Shown: piece by piece, positions 23,956 to 37,144 of the stretch | Layout: every line of letters begins with the position of its first letter | How positions within the stretch are numbered: position 1 is the stretch's first letter | Assembly (NCBI GenBank): GCA_022457155.1 | Contig: JAJGOT010000121.1 | Coordinates: 1,159,001 to 1,223,000 of the forward strand | Length of the DNA: 64,000 nucleotides | Direction of reading: 5' to 3' | Source of the DNA: Cladopsammia gracilis | Taxonomy: Eukaryota > Cnidaria > Anthozoa > Scleractinia > Dendrophylliidae | The notes under the pieces: model-generated | Seen by the model: only the letters and a program-made list of their open reading frames with translations | Databases searched by the model: none | Told to the model about the DNA's origin: nothing | Made by a program: the position numbers and the translations under genes

Positions 23956-24976
23956 TAGCCTGCGAATACAGCCGCCTCTCATCGCTCCCGGCCGCTAGGG
24001 GCGTTCGCGCGAGAGAGCGTCTGCGATTTACTTTGAGAAATTCCATAGTGATGACGTAAATCACCCGTCGCTAATCTCGTATAATTATAATAATGTGCAT
24101 GCTGTGAAACCAAATGAAATGAAAGGTGTTGACAGGCCCATCACGAATCCAACTAGCGCCTGCGTGTTTGTTATGACCTATGTTCACTGTGTTTTAATTG
24201 TAGTTTGATTTTTACAGTTTAGCCCTGATCAGTATGTCTTTTAAAGATCTACCCCTTTTTGTATGAAACAAGGGGAGGTTCTTTATAGATCCGTCTAAGC
24301 AAAGATTGTGATTCATTTGTCCATGAGGATGTAGGCACACAGGGTTGTATTGCGTTACAACGGATAACATTTCCTTGCGTGCAGTACTAGTGGTTTATTA
24401 TTTCTGTTTCCATCTTTGCCGTGAAAATATTGGCGAAAGAAACTGCCATTTTCGACCGCGACCATTGCGGTGCCATGAGTCTAAAGGCAGTCTTTCCGCT
24501 AAAAGCAGACTGATGATGATAATTACGGGATTCTTCTTACCATGTATCGCCGATAAATGTTCATTCATCCAGACGCGTACGTGCACGAGTGGCGCCGTTT
24601 GAAATATCAGTGACTTGCTATATCCGGTCGGTAAATTGACAAAAGTAGAAAAACCTCTTCACCGCAGATAAAACTATAAAAAGCCTGAAACTGATTTGCT
24701 TGTAATGTCAAAACATTAAACATAGGACAAATAGATTGAACACAGAGAACGACAGACAAGATTATCCTCGCAACTGGTGATTGAGTTACAACACTGCATA
24801 ATTTAAAGCATAATTATGTAAAATTATCAAGTTGGCCAATCAGCGCTCCTGTCTTGATGCGGGACAGATTTTCGTCATCAGTATTGAATTTCTCAAAGTA
24901 AATCGCAGACGCTCTCTCACGCGAACGCCTTTAGCGGCCGGGAGCGACGACGAGAGGCGGCTGTATTCGCAGGCTA
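23956..24976. mobile_element. Mutator-like non-autonomous transposon with 9-bp target duplication
   Basis: Terminal inverted repeats of about 100 bp begin TAGCCTGCGAATACAGCC and differ by a few substitutions and one 3-bp indel. They are flanked by a perfect 9-bp direct repeat, GAGCAATGC (23947-23955 and 24977-24985). A 9-bp duplication with long TIRs is characteristic of Mutator-like elements. The 1,021-bp interior has no transposase frame. It interrupts a family A repeat, whose two halves can be matched across the insertion. Confidence 0.85.
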
Positions 24977-25447
24977 GAGCAATGCGGGGCTGAGATGTTT
25001 CTCACTTCGGATTTCAAAACTGAGGAAGCGGAGATGTAAAGAATTTCTTAAAAGTAAAACGAATTACATTTTTCGATGGGAATCTATGTTGATATCAATC
25101 TGTGATTTACTTTTTCTTTGTGTTCTTCTTAGTTTTGGGGAATTGTTTATAAAACGTGCTCAAATTCAGTCGTTTCATGATTTCTTTCATCGAAGACAGC
25201 TCGGCCTCGATGCGCTATAAATGGTTCGCCTTTTTGCTTTTAAACATAAACTTATTAATTAATTACTAATTAAGGTATACTCAGAAGCCGCTTTAGTGGA
25301 AAAAGACGAGCTTTCAGGGATAAAATCTTGCTTCGAGGAACTTCATGTATTACATTTTTATCAATGCGGGAGATGTTTGTTTTCTACGGATTTCAGAACC
25401 AGAAGCGGAGATTTGAATTTCCAAACAAGCGAGGAACTTAAAGGTAA

Positions 25448-27388
25448 TATATATAGAAAGGCCCAGCCTATCAGCGTCGCACTTTAAACAAGCTTAACTA
25501 AGGTGAAACTTAACTAAGGTGAAAGGTTGGAAGCACAAGAATTAAGATTGAAGAACGGGCTATTTTCAATTTTAGCAATTCTCAAAAACAGTATTACCCG
25601 ACCGTCTGCACAGTACATTTAGACCGTACAAAAGTTCACAAAAACAACTTTTCTCTTTCCAGAATAACTAGTACGACTACTTTCCGAATAAAATACAGTT
25701 TTTGTTTGTCAAAAATTGCCCGAGAAACTGATTTGGAAATTAAAATTGCAAAAATACACAAACATAAGCTTATTTGCATAAGGCGACGCGAGTGAAGACA
25801 GAAAATCTAAGTCTTGTTTTGTTTACATAAAATCGCTTTTTAATCTATGTAATGAATGCACAAAGACATAAAAACGGACAACAAAATCTTCTTTCGAAAA
25901 ATTTTATTCAATCTCCATTAATTTATGTTTAAAAGAAGAAAAAAAGTACTATTTCTAGCGCATCAAGACAGAGCTGTCCTCGATGAAATTCAAGATTTAA
26001 TTTGAAGACTTAATTTGAACACGTTTCATAAACATGTCTCCAAAACTTAAGAGAACTCAAAGGAAAAGTCAATCAAAAATTGATATCGACATAAATTCCC
26101 ATCGAAAAATGTGATTTATTTTACCTTTAAAGCACTGGACTGCTTGGAAATTCGTTAAAACTCCGCTTCTTAGGTTCTGAAACCGTAATAAAACAAGGCA
26201 TCTCCCCGCATTGATAATATGAAGTTCCTCGAAGCAAGATTTTATTCCTGAAAGCTCTTCTTTTTCCACTAAAGCGGCTTCTGAGTATCCCTTAACTAGT
26301 ATCTCTGTCTTGAGTAGCAAACCGCGAAAAACTGCAGGGAAATAACGACTTTAATTCTCCGCTAAACACAACAATCCAACTCTGAATCCAACTAAAGTGT
26401 TTACCGAGCTGACGGCTGTGTAGCCGCGAGAATAACAAAGCCTCAAAGATCCCGGATGTTGATGACGTCGTACGCATACAGCTGACGTGACATTCGGCAT
26501 TCCCGGATGTTGTGTGGCGTCATTCGCGCATGTTTTGCGACGTCATACGCGATCGCGAGCTAGTGGCCTTGAGCGACGCTCGGACACACAGTCGGACACA
26601 CATGTAACAGACGCCGCCCGCGAAACATTCCGCTGGCCATGACCATGAAAAATCACGGCACAGGTTCTATGAGTATGGAGCTGCGCAGCCAGGCCTTCGG
26701 CCTGGCAAGTGCTCCGCTAAAACAGATTACAGTTTTCGATGAGAATTTATGTTGATATCAATCTGTGAGTGACTTTTTATTAGTGTTATTGTTAGTTTTG
26801 GAGAATTGATTTTAAAACGTGCCTAAATTTAGTTGTATCGATCTCTTGAATTTCATCGAAGAAAGCTTGAACTCGATGAGCTATAATTAAATGGTACGTG
26901 TTTTGCTTTTAAACGTAAACTAATGGAGATTTGAATAAAATTTTTCGAAAGAAGATTGTACTGTCCATTTTTATGTGTTTGTTCATTCATTACATAGGTT
27001 GAAAAGTGATTTTATGTAAACAAAACGATACTTGGAGTTTATAGTTCTAACTTCACTCGCGTGGCCCAGTATGCAAATATGTTTGTGTATTTTTTTACAA
27101 CTTTGATTTCCGAATCAGTTTCTCGGGCAAATTTTGATACGCAACAGGTGTATTTTATTCGGAAAGTAGTCTTACTAGTTATTCTAGACGGAGAAAACGT
27201 TGTTTTTGTGGACTTTTGTAGGGTCTAAATGTACTGTGCAGACGGTCGCGTAATTCTGTTTTTGAGAATTGCTAAGATTGAAAAATAGCTCGGTCGTCAA
27301 TTTTAATTCTTGTGCTTCCGACCAAGTTTATCATCGGCTTTCTGTTCAGAGAGCTTCGCTGTTAGGCTCAGCCTATCTATATATATTA
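25448..27388. repeat. Family A copies arranged as a large inverted repeat
   Basis: The left arm starts near 25448 (a variant of TATATATAGATAGGC) and carries the AAGGTGAAACTTAACTAAGG and CCGTCTGCACAGTACATTT modules. The right arm ends near 27388 with their reverse complements and GGCTCAGCCTATCTATATAT. The centre (25900-26740) contains a third copy with a CpG-rich module (TTGCGACGTCATACGC). The arrangement suggests a foldback element or head-to-head insertions. No protein is recognised. Confidence 0.6.
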
Positions 27389-27465
27389 GATTCGTTTAAT
27401 TGCAAACCTGTCAAGAGATATAATTTTATGAAACATTGCGATGCTGTTGAACATTTGAAACTTAA

Positions 27466-28215
27466 CAAGAACTCTACGAGTAGTAAAATTGGGCTTTAGG
27501 GTCTTCTTTGTGCCCCTAAGGCACGAGAATTAATCCAATTGTTATGATTTGTTTAACAGTCGTTTAAGCTTAAAGATCTTTCTCATTTGGAGTCCTTTGA
27601 TGAATAAACCAAAGTTAGTTGCTATCTGAACCTTGAAGTTGCTATGTCAAGTGATATGACGTCATTTTGTGGTTATTTTTATCTGTGAATACGTGAAGCA
27701 ATCTCTTTGTCTTCAAACTCAGTATGAAAAATTAAAACCAATCTGTGGACTTCAAATGGATTTTTTTCAAGACTTAGGTAAACTCTAAAGCACGATATAT
27801 GTTTCTAAATGTGACGCCATTCGAGAAACCGCCAACATTTTAATCAATTCATCTAAACTCTTTTAATCTAAAAAACACTTGAAACAGAAACACTTAGCCG
27901 CAGGCTATACAAACCACTTGAAACAGACTTTTCTGACTTAGAATAAAACTGAATTTTTAAGTCGGGCAGCCTTGGCATGCTGCCCAATTAATAAGCGGAT
28001 ACGAATAATTTTAAGTGATTTGACACACAGCTTTCCAATTATATATTTTCAGTTTTTAAACAGAGTCTCGCAATTCAAATCCGCCACGCAATTTGCCCAA
28101 ACATACGGCCGTCGCGTTCACTGCTTTCATACAGTTTGAAATCAGTTCTCGCTCACTTTCATGACACATGATATTTCATGTAGCATGTGAAACTACTTAA
28201 ATTTTTAAATCGAAC
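27466..28215 (+). repeat. Duplicated intron segment, copy 2
   Basis: This is similar to 6001-6770 in the astacin intron. It also contains a block (CTTCAAACTCAGTATG, then AATCTGTGGACTTC) matching 17255-17300 downstream of the Met-turn exon; a related block occurs near 43970. Sequences from two parts of the astacin locus are therefore fused here without its exons, as expected from a rearranged or decayed duplicate. Confidence 0.5.
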
Positions 28216-29122
28216 AGTCAACGCTAGTTAAAGCTTTATTCAACATAAGCTTCACGAGTGAAGAAGTTGAAATTTCATTGTTCTGTACTCGACATTTTAT
28301 TGGTTGAAGTTAAAATGTGGAATCTATTGTCCTCGTTCTGCTTTGTGATTAGTTAACTTTGTCTGGGTGACCACGGTAACAGTAGCTGTACTCATGGCTG
28401 TTAAATATCTGGTATTCGAATCTGTGAAATGGCTTATTTACGCTTCACTAGCTCTTTATATATAGTAGTATAAAAAGAGATGAATCTCACTAGTCGCAAA
28501 AAGTAGTTAAAAGCCTTTAATAGCTTTCCCAAGTAGGTCTACGAGGTATTTGTCCCTTGCTATAGATCACTGTTAGGATGCGACAAGTCGCAATTATCTA
28601 TTTTCTTTGCTCGATAATATCGACCCATTGATCTTTGGATATTCTATCTAATGACAGAATCTCGGAGGATTTTATGCCATAGCCATGATTATATATATTT
28701 TTTATTAATCGGGCTGGCTTGTTGCCAAGCAAGCGCGATTTAGAAAATAAGCTGTGTTTCATGGTCGCAAATGGACATTGGAGATTTGAGAGTAGATAAA
28801 TTAATCCGGGGGGGGGGGGGACTCCCATATAAAAATGACAGGGGTGCTCGTAGGAAAGTTACGAAAAACACCCTAAAAGGTACCAGAATCTCGTTTGATG
28901 GGTATGGCTCAAAAGAAGTTTTACCCCTAAGAGGTACCATTTGAAAACAACACGTCATATTTCTGTCATATTTTGAATGTCGAAGAAAACTGCCACGGCG
29001 CCCCTGGTAACGGCGCTGAAAGGTCGAGTACATGTACCGATCCCTTACTGTTTCCATTATGGAGATTCGCTTAAAATGCTATCCGCGGTGGAATCTTTAC
29101 TGATTTCCCTAATTTTGTCAGT
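28216..29122. other. No gene seen; G-run and repeat family
   Basis: I see no supported coding sequence. A run of G at about 28807-28820 followed by ACTCCCATATAAAAATGA recurs in altered form near 30974-31000 (GGACTCCCATTTAAAAATGA), so this is part of another dispersed repeat. Confidence 0.45.
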
Positions 29123-29226
29123 AAAAACTTTTCCTTATCGATTGGTCATCGATTTGCAATATCAATCGACTATTATCGATTGATATCGGTTTTCATGAAT
29201 TGGTCAAGCCAGGAGCCTACGTGCGT

Positions 29227-29274
<48 letters not shown>

Positions 29275-29442
29275 CTTTATTTATCCACGGACAATTCATC
29301 AGCTATAAATAATAAAACAATTAAACAATTCCTTTAGTCAAAACTTTCCCTTATCGATTGGTCATCGATTTGCAATATCAATCGACTATTATCGATTGAT
29401 ATCGGTTTTCATGAATTGGTCACGCCAGGAGCCTAGGTGCGT

Positions 29443-29474
<32 letters not shown>

Positions 29475-29540
29475 CTTTATTTATCCACGGACAATTCATC
29501 AGCTATAAATAATAAAACAATTAAACAATTCCTTTAGTCA
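29123..29540. repeat. Tandem duplication carrying (GATA)n microsatellites
   Basis: Two direct copies of about 210 bp (29123 onward and 29340 onward) share ATCGATTGGTCATCGATTTG and the tail CAATTCCTTTAGTCAAAA. Each contains a GATA run (29227-29272 and 29442-29472). The copies differ mainly in GATA number and a few substitutions, so the duplication is fairly recent. Confidence 0.85.
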
Positions 29541-30165
29541 AAATCCAAATCCGGATTTTAAATCCAAAAAAGGATTTTTTGTTCCTTTGAACTAATCCTA
29601 AAAAGGATTTCAAATCCAATAATCCATTCTGAGAAAGGATTCGATGGTTTAACCCAAAACCATTGGGAACGGGTTCGTACAGAGTACACGTGGTCAGCAG
29701 TATACAGCTGCCATTGTGGGTGCAGCGGCACAGACATGTTTTGCTTATTGTCTTTAGAAAGCGAGCAAGGAAAATAATTTAAAGTATGTATTTATAGTAT
29801 GTATTTATAGTATTATTTATAGTATGTATTTAAAGCATGTATTTATAGTATGTATTTATCTTTGCTATATTTCAATTGCGGCATTTGCGATAGATTTCTC
29901 TCAAAATATATTTTCTGCGCTGTCGAGCCGGCTGACAGTTAGCGTTTATTCCCCAAGTGTTCTTAATTTTGATTTCCCAGCCAATTTGAAAGACATTTAC
30001 ATTAATAACATGATGAGTAGGATCCACAATGTGGATGCTTTAAATCTGTTTTTAGATATTGTGATCCTTTGGACTACAAATCTGCTTTTGGAATCGACCA
30101 AAGGAACACACACCTTCACCAAGGCCTAGCTTATACGACCGTATACGCCTTTGAGAAGGTATTAA

Positions 30166-30820
30166 GGTCCATACACACGAAGGGTTTTGCTCCCGAAACA
30201 TGCTCCAGGGTCAACTTGCACGACCAGTACACACGAGGGAGCATACTGCGGGAGCTTGCTCCATATAAGAGTACACACGAGGGAGCAAACGAAAGAAACT
30301 TGCTTTGGGATAGCTGATATTCACAAGACGAGGGCTTGGAAACTAGTTCCAAAATTCAAAATGGCGACTTACTTGAGGTCTCCTTCAAAGAAGAAAAAGT
30401 TAATTATTTTGATGATGATGATGTTTGAAGAAGAAGGCTCAACTACTAAACAAGTTTATGATTTTTATCCTACACCACTGGGTTGTCTCTGTACAAGTCG
30501 ACCACAAGTCTTGAATTGGTGACATTCCAAGCAGGTTTCTCGTTTTTGTGACCATCCACTTGCTGTATCTCGAGTTCATCAGTTTCGGACGCCATTTTGA
30601 TTTTTGAGCACGAGTTCAAGAGTTCCAAAGGAATCATGGACGGAAAAATTGGCTGATTTGATTGGTTAATGTTTAATACCTTGGAGCATTTTGTGGGGTG
30701 GAAATTCTGTTCCGAGGATCGATTATACCCATGAAATCGTTAATACCCATGAGGGAGCTTTGTTCCAAGAGCGTGCTCCTGGAGCATGCTCCAGGAGCGA
30801 AATCCTTCATGTGTTCGGCC
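30166..30820. mobile_element. TIR element of about 655 bp, possibly PIF/Harbinger-like
   Basis: The left end GGTCCATACACACGAAGG and right end CCTTCATGTGTTCGGCC are imperfect inverted repeats extending about 45 bases to a shared GCTCCAGG. The flanks are TTA/TTT-like, compatible with a 3-bp target. A piece of the terminal motif is also duplicated internally (TACACACGAGGGAGCA twice, near 30225 and 30270). No transposase is recognised. Confidence 0.5.
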
Positions 30821-31094
30821 TTTACGAGTCAGTGGACCAAGTTACCCTGCCGACCGAAGCGTGAAAAATATGGATATTAATAAGATCCTGGTCATATACA
30901 CCAAGGTAGGTCGCCAAGCTACCGTACCCACACAAGGGTGAAAAAAAGATAGATATAAGAGCCTGATTAATCTGGGGAGGACTCCCATTTAAAAATGATG
31001 GGGGTGCTCCTCTGAAATTTTCATCAAGGCGGGTTACCAAGCCATGACTATCCAAAAGGACTGGCATACTATAAAACTTCCAAACAAATTAAAC

Positions 31095-31745
31095 CTCCGG
31101 TAAGCGACCATCCAAAAGACAAATCCAAGGTGGTCGCTTACAAGAGATCAAAGCAAAAAACTGTATCATATTGAAGGTTTGATGCAAAAGAGAAAATGTC
31201 TGTTTTATTGGACTTGTACTTGTACACATAATTCAGTTAACTTCTAAAGTGACGTCGAAATATGAACGAGTGGTCGCTTACCAGAAGCTAAAATCAATAG
31301 AAAAATTCAAATCACCAGCGTTGAAAGTGGTCGCGATCGCTTAAGAGAGGCTGTCGCTTATGAGAGGTTTGCTATGCAAAGTCATTGAATATGTATGTTC
31401 TGCCGAGGTGGTGTCATTAATGACATTCTCGCCGTGGAATTGTTATTTTGCTGAGCTCAACAGCTCTTCTTATTGGCCATATAAAAGGAAAATGACGCTG
31501 TCGTAATTTCACTTGAGGTCCTTGAGCAAGAGATCCGAAATGCAAAGTCGTGGCGCCCACCCACCCACCCTTATTTCAGCCGGGGTTTATCCATCGTTTC
31601 TGCTTCTTCGTGCCGGAGCTTTTCCGGTCGGAGTTGCCTTTCCATACCTCATAAATGACAATAACCGAGGCAGAATAATACTCTACAGTTTTTTGAAAAA
31701 GTGGCCGCTTAGGAGAGGTAGTCGCACATGGAGGTTCGACTGCTG
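31095..31745. mobile_element. MITE-like repeat with imperfect inverted ends
   Basis: AACCTCCGGTAAGCGACCA at the left faces GTCGCACATGGAGGTT at the right. The interior has several TGGTCGCTTAC variants in both orientations. This resembles Tigger-like MITEs, but the outer CAGT and TA duplication are not intact. Confidence 0.45.
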
Positions 31746-33479
31746 CAACATCAAAACAGTGAGATTTCTCGGAGACGATATTGGTATTCTTTAACCAATC
31801 ACAGAAGATGTTTACCTAAAACAAAAACGTCATTTTAGTCGGTGAACAGGTTTGGCGGCTGTCGTAAGAGCTCAATCAAAAAATACTTTGTGGTAATGTT
31901 GAAATCGTTCACATAATTTTACAGCAGATAAAAGCTTTTCATAATTTCCTTTATCTTCCATCACGTTATATTTGTTTTCGATTTTAAAATTTTCGTCCCT
32001 TAAAGATAGACTACTCTTTCCGACGAGTTTATTCACCTAAGCTCTTGTCACCTGCAAGACTAGTCAGGTGGTTTTGATCCTAATTAATCATTTATCATTT
32101 ACAGTAACTTATAATTTTTGGTTTGTTCGTTAGACAATTTATCCTCGGTAGTTCTATTTACAACAAATATCCAATTGTTACCAGCGCCCTAAAATATATT
32201 TTTCCGTTAAACGAGCTGGTTTTTCTTCCAATAAAAGAACTTCTCCTAGTTTGTTTGCGTCCGGTTTCGTCATGTTGCGCCAGTCTAACAACTTCCCAAG
32301 ATCACGTGATGTGCATGTGTGCCGATCGCAGACACGTATATTGTTTCTGATTGGTTGAGTTGGGAATATAATTTAATAGAATTTGCGGTTTGTGTGCGTT
32401 GAACAGCAGGATACTTTGGGCAAAACAAAGGCAAACAGTGGAGAGGTAAGTGAAGAAATAATTTTGTTTTCAAAACAAAGTTGTCGACTTATTCTACAAA
32501 TTACGTGCCTCAGTTTATATTAATTGACGTTTAAAGAGAACATTAAAAACAATGCGGCTGATATTTCATACGCTTTCAGAGGAGCGAAGCTGTTCACGTG
32601 TCTTGAAATCGTCCCAACAAGCGGGATATGGCGTTTCAACTAAAACTGTTAATTTGAGCGGTTTGATCGTTTGTACCGCATTTGAATGATGTCTCTTAAT
32701 TTCATAGAATAGTATTTCTGAGATCGAACTAATCGCAAGATAAAAAGATCATAGATGAAGTATTTGGAGGTTAAACCCTTTCAAAAGATTCCTCTCTTTA
32801 GATAAGCTCAACGTGATTCCAGTTCCATTGATAGCTTGCACGTTTTATTGTACTAGCACTTTCTATGCGACAACAGGTTTCAAAATAAAACAGACTACAA
32901 CTAATATAAAAAGGAATTTTCAAACCGATACCCTACTATACTTGGATCAAATAAAGAAGTTATAACGGCTTATGAAAAATTTTCAACAATTAGCTTCTTA
33001 TTTTGGGTAAATAAATAATTTGAGATTTTTAATAGTAAAGCCTATTCTAAGTTTTGAAATTTCCGTATGACATTGTTTTTACTTAGGGAGAGAATACTTT
33101 AGAACATGTTTTAATTCAATGAAGCACGAGTATTATTGACATCAGGTAGTCCTACCTGAGCAGGTGCTCTCGTTTTACTGACCCGTTGTGGATGATCATA
33201 ATTTTAGAACTAATTTGAAACAAAAACCCGAACAGTTTAGTATCGCCTTTCAAAGTTTGTAATTTTATGAAAACAGATTTTCACGAAGCACGAAGAATTA
33301 AAGTTTATTATTCCAATCATTTGTTCAAAGCGGGGTTAAGTTACGTAACCCAGGATTGAGCCAACTTTAAATGCAAATCTACGGATTCCTGTAGATTCTA
33401 TTTTAGCCTTCAACTTGACGTTGACTGCTCTCACTAGAATTGTTATTTAAAATTGTTACTCTAATCACTCTGCAGTGAA
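31746..33479. other. No gene recognised
   Basis: I find no open frame with a known domain and no clear repeat boundary in this AT-rich stretch. Confidence 0.45.
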
Positions 33480-33529
33480 AGGAGAACAAATCATCTTACA
33501 CCTGAGGCAGCTTCTGGGTTTCTGCCATG

Positions 33530-34320
33530 ATGGAAAGCGAATGGGGACCAGGTTATAGAGGGAAAGGAAGGTTGCTTCATATGCTCCGAAAGATGTGATT
33601 TATGTGGGAATTTTTTCGTTCAAGAACTGAAACCAAATTCAAGAGCTTTGCTACGGGCCGTGTCATCAATCAAAAATTAACTTGTTCGTCCAAAAATGTC
33701 ATTTAACTGGCTTCTTGTGCCAGGTGCAAATTGCAGTATGTTGGTTCTACATCTACAGAGTAAGGTTTCTTAACCATAAATCTTTGCTGATCAACAACAA
33801 CAAAAACGTGCGAGCCAGCGGTCCACTATAATTGTATCGAACACTTGAAATTCCACAAATCAGTTTCATTGCCATAGAAACAATCACGAACCATAGAAAT
33901 GCCACTCATCTCGAGCAATTGTTACTTACTAGAGTAGCTTATTGGACTTCACAGTTATTTACCTTGATCCCGCATAGTCTTAACAAAAGAGGCGAATTCA
34001 ACTCAAAGAATCGCATTTGTTACAATAGATAATTAACTGGTTGTGGCAAATGGGTTTTCATTGAGTTTAGTTAGCGTCTAGTTTGCACTTTCTTGTTTGC
34101 GCTCATTCGTCATTACATAACTTTCAGCTAGTACCTTTGTGTCATTATAAAGTATATTTACATTTCTTGTTAATTACCAGTTTTAGCGGCTCTGTAATTT
34201 TATTTTACTAAGATTTTTAATTTTTTACTGTAAATATGTTTTAACCGGAAGAAGGCCGAAGGCCGAAACGCAGTTTTTACAACGCTGGACCAGTTAAAAG
34301 TTTGTCTCTTTCGCTCATTT
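33530..34320 (+). pseudogene. Penelope-like element, GIY-YIG domain relic
   Basis: The plus strand shows paired cysteines (CDLCGNFF), then after a frame change CARCKLQYVGSTST, a variant of the GIY-YIG nuclease motif preceded by CxxC. A C-terminal stretch with HLEQLLLTRVAYWTSQLFTL follows, ending at a stop at 34030. This order is typical of the endonuclease at the end of Penelope-like retroelements. Stop codons interrupt it. The 3' part with GAAGAAGGCCGAAGGCCGAA (near 34250) is probably the element's tail. Confidence 0.7.
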
Positions 34321-34333
34321 AAACTTATACTTA

Positions 34334-34334
<1 letters not shown>

Positions 34335-34419
<85 letters not shown>
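34335..34419. repeat. (TA)n microsatellite
   Basis: An uninterrupted run of about 42 TA units. It lies between two copies of a tail sequence containing GAAGAAGGCCG.AGGCCGAAACG (near 34250 and 34475), so the tail of the Penelope-like element appears to have been duplicated around it. Confidence 0.95.
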
Positions 34420-34420
<1 letters not shown>

Positions 34421-34559
34421 TTCAAAATATTTACTAAGATTTTTAACTTTTTATTGTAAATATGTTATAACCTGAAGAAGGCCGTAGGCCGAAACGTTGT
34501 CAATACATCGCTGGATCAGTTAAAAGTTTGTCTCTTTACACTCATCTTTATTTTACCAC

Positions 34560-35399
34560 TGGCCAGCGACACTGAGGTGAATAGTTGTTTTAATATGTAC
34601 TAAAACAGTGAGATAATATAGCACGAAAATGATGATTTTAACTCATTTGTTCCTGTCAACGATTACAATTTTCGTGCTCAAATTGCTTGGAGGCGAATAT
34701 TACTTGCTATCCCGAGTTTCAGTAGCCAGTTAGAGCTTCTTCGCGCGGTACGAAGTTCCTCGAAGCAAGATTTCATCGCTTAAAGCCCTTCTTTTTCTGA
34801 GTATTCTTTAAAGCTTTTTCTTTCTATTTTGAATATTTTAAATGTGTGTAATTGCAAAATTACGGCCGGTTTTGCCCGGCCGGCACGGCCGTCAATGGGT
34901 TACAGGAGTTTAGCTCTAAACTAATGCTTCGACGATCTACTAGCTTCAATTGTCCTAAGACGAAATCAGATTTAAAAATAAGCACTAAGCTCTAATTTCC
35001 TCCACAAATGCTTGACTTGCAGAGTTACGCGGTCAAAATTTGCAAAAGTTAGCTAGCAAAGTACTTAAAAGTTAAGGTTGTCATTTTCACTGTTTAAACA
35101 GCCAATACACTGTCAATTTACCAACCGTTTTGAAAGTTTACTAAAAAAGTTCTAAGCGTTTAAAAACTGTGAACTGCAGAATTGTCGGCGCCATTTGCCA
35201 ACATAATTTTGATCAGGCGCAAAGAGTTTTGGTCAGTTTTCAACGGAAAAAGCTCATCATTTTGAGAAAAATTAAAAGATAAATAGTGACGTCAACTAAT
35301 TTTTTCCATTTAATATTAAATAAAATACCACTAAATAAAACTAAAAACGCCTCGGACGTTTGACTGCGATGGAAACGCAGCCTCAAATGTGGTCTTGAC
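34560..35399. other. No gene seen
   Basis: I see no supported coding sequence. A short piece near 34745-34800 (AAGTTCCTCGAAGCAAGATTT) matches repeat family A. Confidence 0.45.
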
Positions 35400-35760
35400 C
35401 ACTGTTTGAGAAATGTGAAACCTGTCTCGAGTAGCAAACCGCGAAAAAGTGTAGGGAAAAACGTTTTTGTAAACCGTTTTTTCGATCCGCTAAACACAAC
35501 AAATTAAAATGTTTACTGTACCTGACGTAACATCATCGGCCGTGTAGCCGCGCAAAAAACCAAAGCCTCCTTTGGTTTCAAAATTGCTAAGATCCCGGAA
35601 GTTGCGTGACGTCATACGCGCATGTTTTGCGACGTCATACGCACCCGCGAGTTAGCCATGCGCAACGTACGTACGAACTTACATCGTTCGCGCCCGCGAA
35701 ACATTCCGCTAGCCATGACCATGAAAAATAACGGACATAGGTTCTATGAGTACTGTATGG
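35400..35760 (+). repeat. Family A repeat copy
   Basis: It starts with GTAGCAAACCGCGAAAAAG and continues through TGTTTTGCGACGTCATACGC and CGAAACATTCCGCTAGCCATG to GGTTCTATGAGTA. These match 26310-26690 and, reversed, 23570-23850. There is no reading frame of its own. Confidence 0.7.
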
Positions 35761-36410
35761 AGCTCCGCGAACCGGACTTCGGCCCGCGAGAACTTCCCTA
35801 TAATACGCCTTATGTATGATGACGTCACCAGCTCAAAATTCACCACCAAGCCTCGTTTATACGAAATTCCTTGCAAACCTTTGACAAGTTCACGTTGTTT
35901 TTTAGGGGGTATTCTTTTCAACTTTGCTCTTTTGAGAATACATTCATGAGATTGTCACAAGTTTACACTTCGAAAGCGAGGCTTGTGGATGAAATTAGCT
36001 AGTCTGACGTTAACATGCATTAGACCTATTCCGCCTTTGAAAAGGAAAATTTATGGTGACGTAGGCACTACAGTTCTGTTTCGAGAGGCCCCGTTTCTCG
36101 AAGTCCCGATGACTTTCCGGTCCCGGAGCTAAATTTTATAATCAGAATCTTTATGGTGTATTTACTCCCAAACTAGCCGGAATTGTTTCTTCACCTTAGA
36201 ATTTTATTGCTTAGCCTTTAGAAGCAACAAATATGCATCTTTAATGCGAACATTGCAGATAGAAAATAGCTTTCCGGGCCCGAAAAGTTACCTGGATTTT
36301 TGAGAAACGGGCCCCAGGTGCGTAATGCACAAGCTATCTACAGCTGTCGGTAAAAGTACTTTTATACACTGATGGTTTACACACACTGAGCAGATATTTA
36401 CTATGTAAAA

Positions 36411-36571
36411 AAGAAGACTTTGTGAGACACAATCACGATAGAAACCGATAAAGTAGGATCGCAACCGTTGACAGCTGTTTCGTTGTTATTGCAACTCTTC
36501 AGCACGGTGTAGCTGTCCACGGTTGCAATCCTACTTTATCGGTTTCTGTCGTGACGGTGTTTTGCAAAGTC
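36411..36571. repeat. Foldback repeat
   Basis: Two arms of about 60 bases: GAAACCGATAAAGTAGGATC on the left pairs with GATCCTACTTTATCGGTTTC-like sequence on the right (one mismatch), and the ends CAATCACGAT and GTCGTGACGGTG extend the pairing. The loop contains GACAGCTGTTTCGTTGTTAT, a motif seen again near 36825 (GACAGCTGTTTCGTCCTAG). Confidence 0.65.
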
Positions 36572-37144
36572 TAATTTTTTTACGTAGTCAGATCAGCCGT
36601 GCAAGTTATTGTATGTTTTTTCATTTTTTGGCTGCTTAGGTCTCTCGCAGATCCTACATATACCGTTAGCAGCATTATCGTTTGTGGTCCTTTTGCAGAT
36701 TTAACTTTTATTTTTTTAAAAATACGAAAAAAAGCAAGTGACACACTCGAACACCTACCCCGCGGCCTGGCCAGTACCTTACGCATGCGAACAGCCATAA
36801 CACCCGGGAAGTGGCAGCCATGGACAGCTGTTTCGTCCTAGTTAGGACTCATCAGCATGGCATAGCCAGGCAGGGTCTCACATAAGATCATCGACCCCGC
36901 CACTTTACTGCCAAGGCGGATGCAAGCATCCCTTTAAGGGCCAGCTCCACACGACACATGTGGTTGCTGTTGGTTGTTTGCACGACGGCATGCGCTCGCC
37001 AGTTCATTCCTTTTGTTTCGTGTGCCCATGTTCGGTTTACATGAAATGAAATGTTTTTCTGTTGTACACAGATTGCATCTTTTTGTTTTGTTTGAATAAG
37101 AGCTGGCCCAGGGCATTATTTTCAAGGTCAATGTAAACTCTGTG
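36572..37144. other. No gene seen; small repeat pieces
   Basis: GGCCAGCTCCACACG near 36939 and AGAGCTGGCCCAGG near 37098 form a short inverted pair around about 170 bases, possibly another small MITE. No coding sequence is recognised. Confidence 0.4.
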
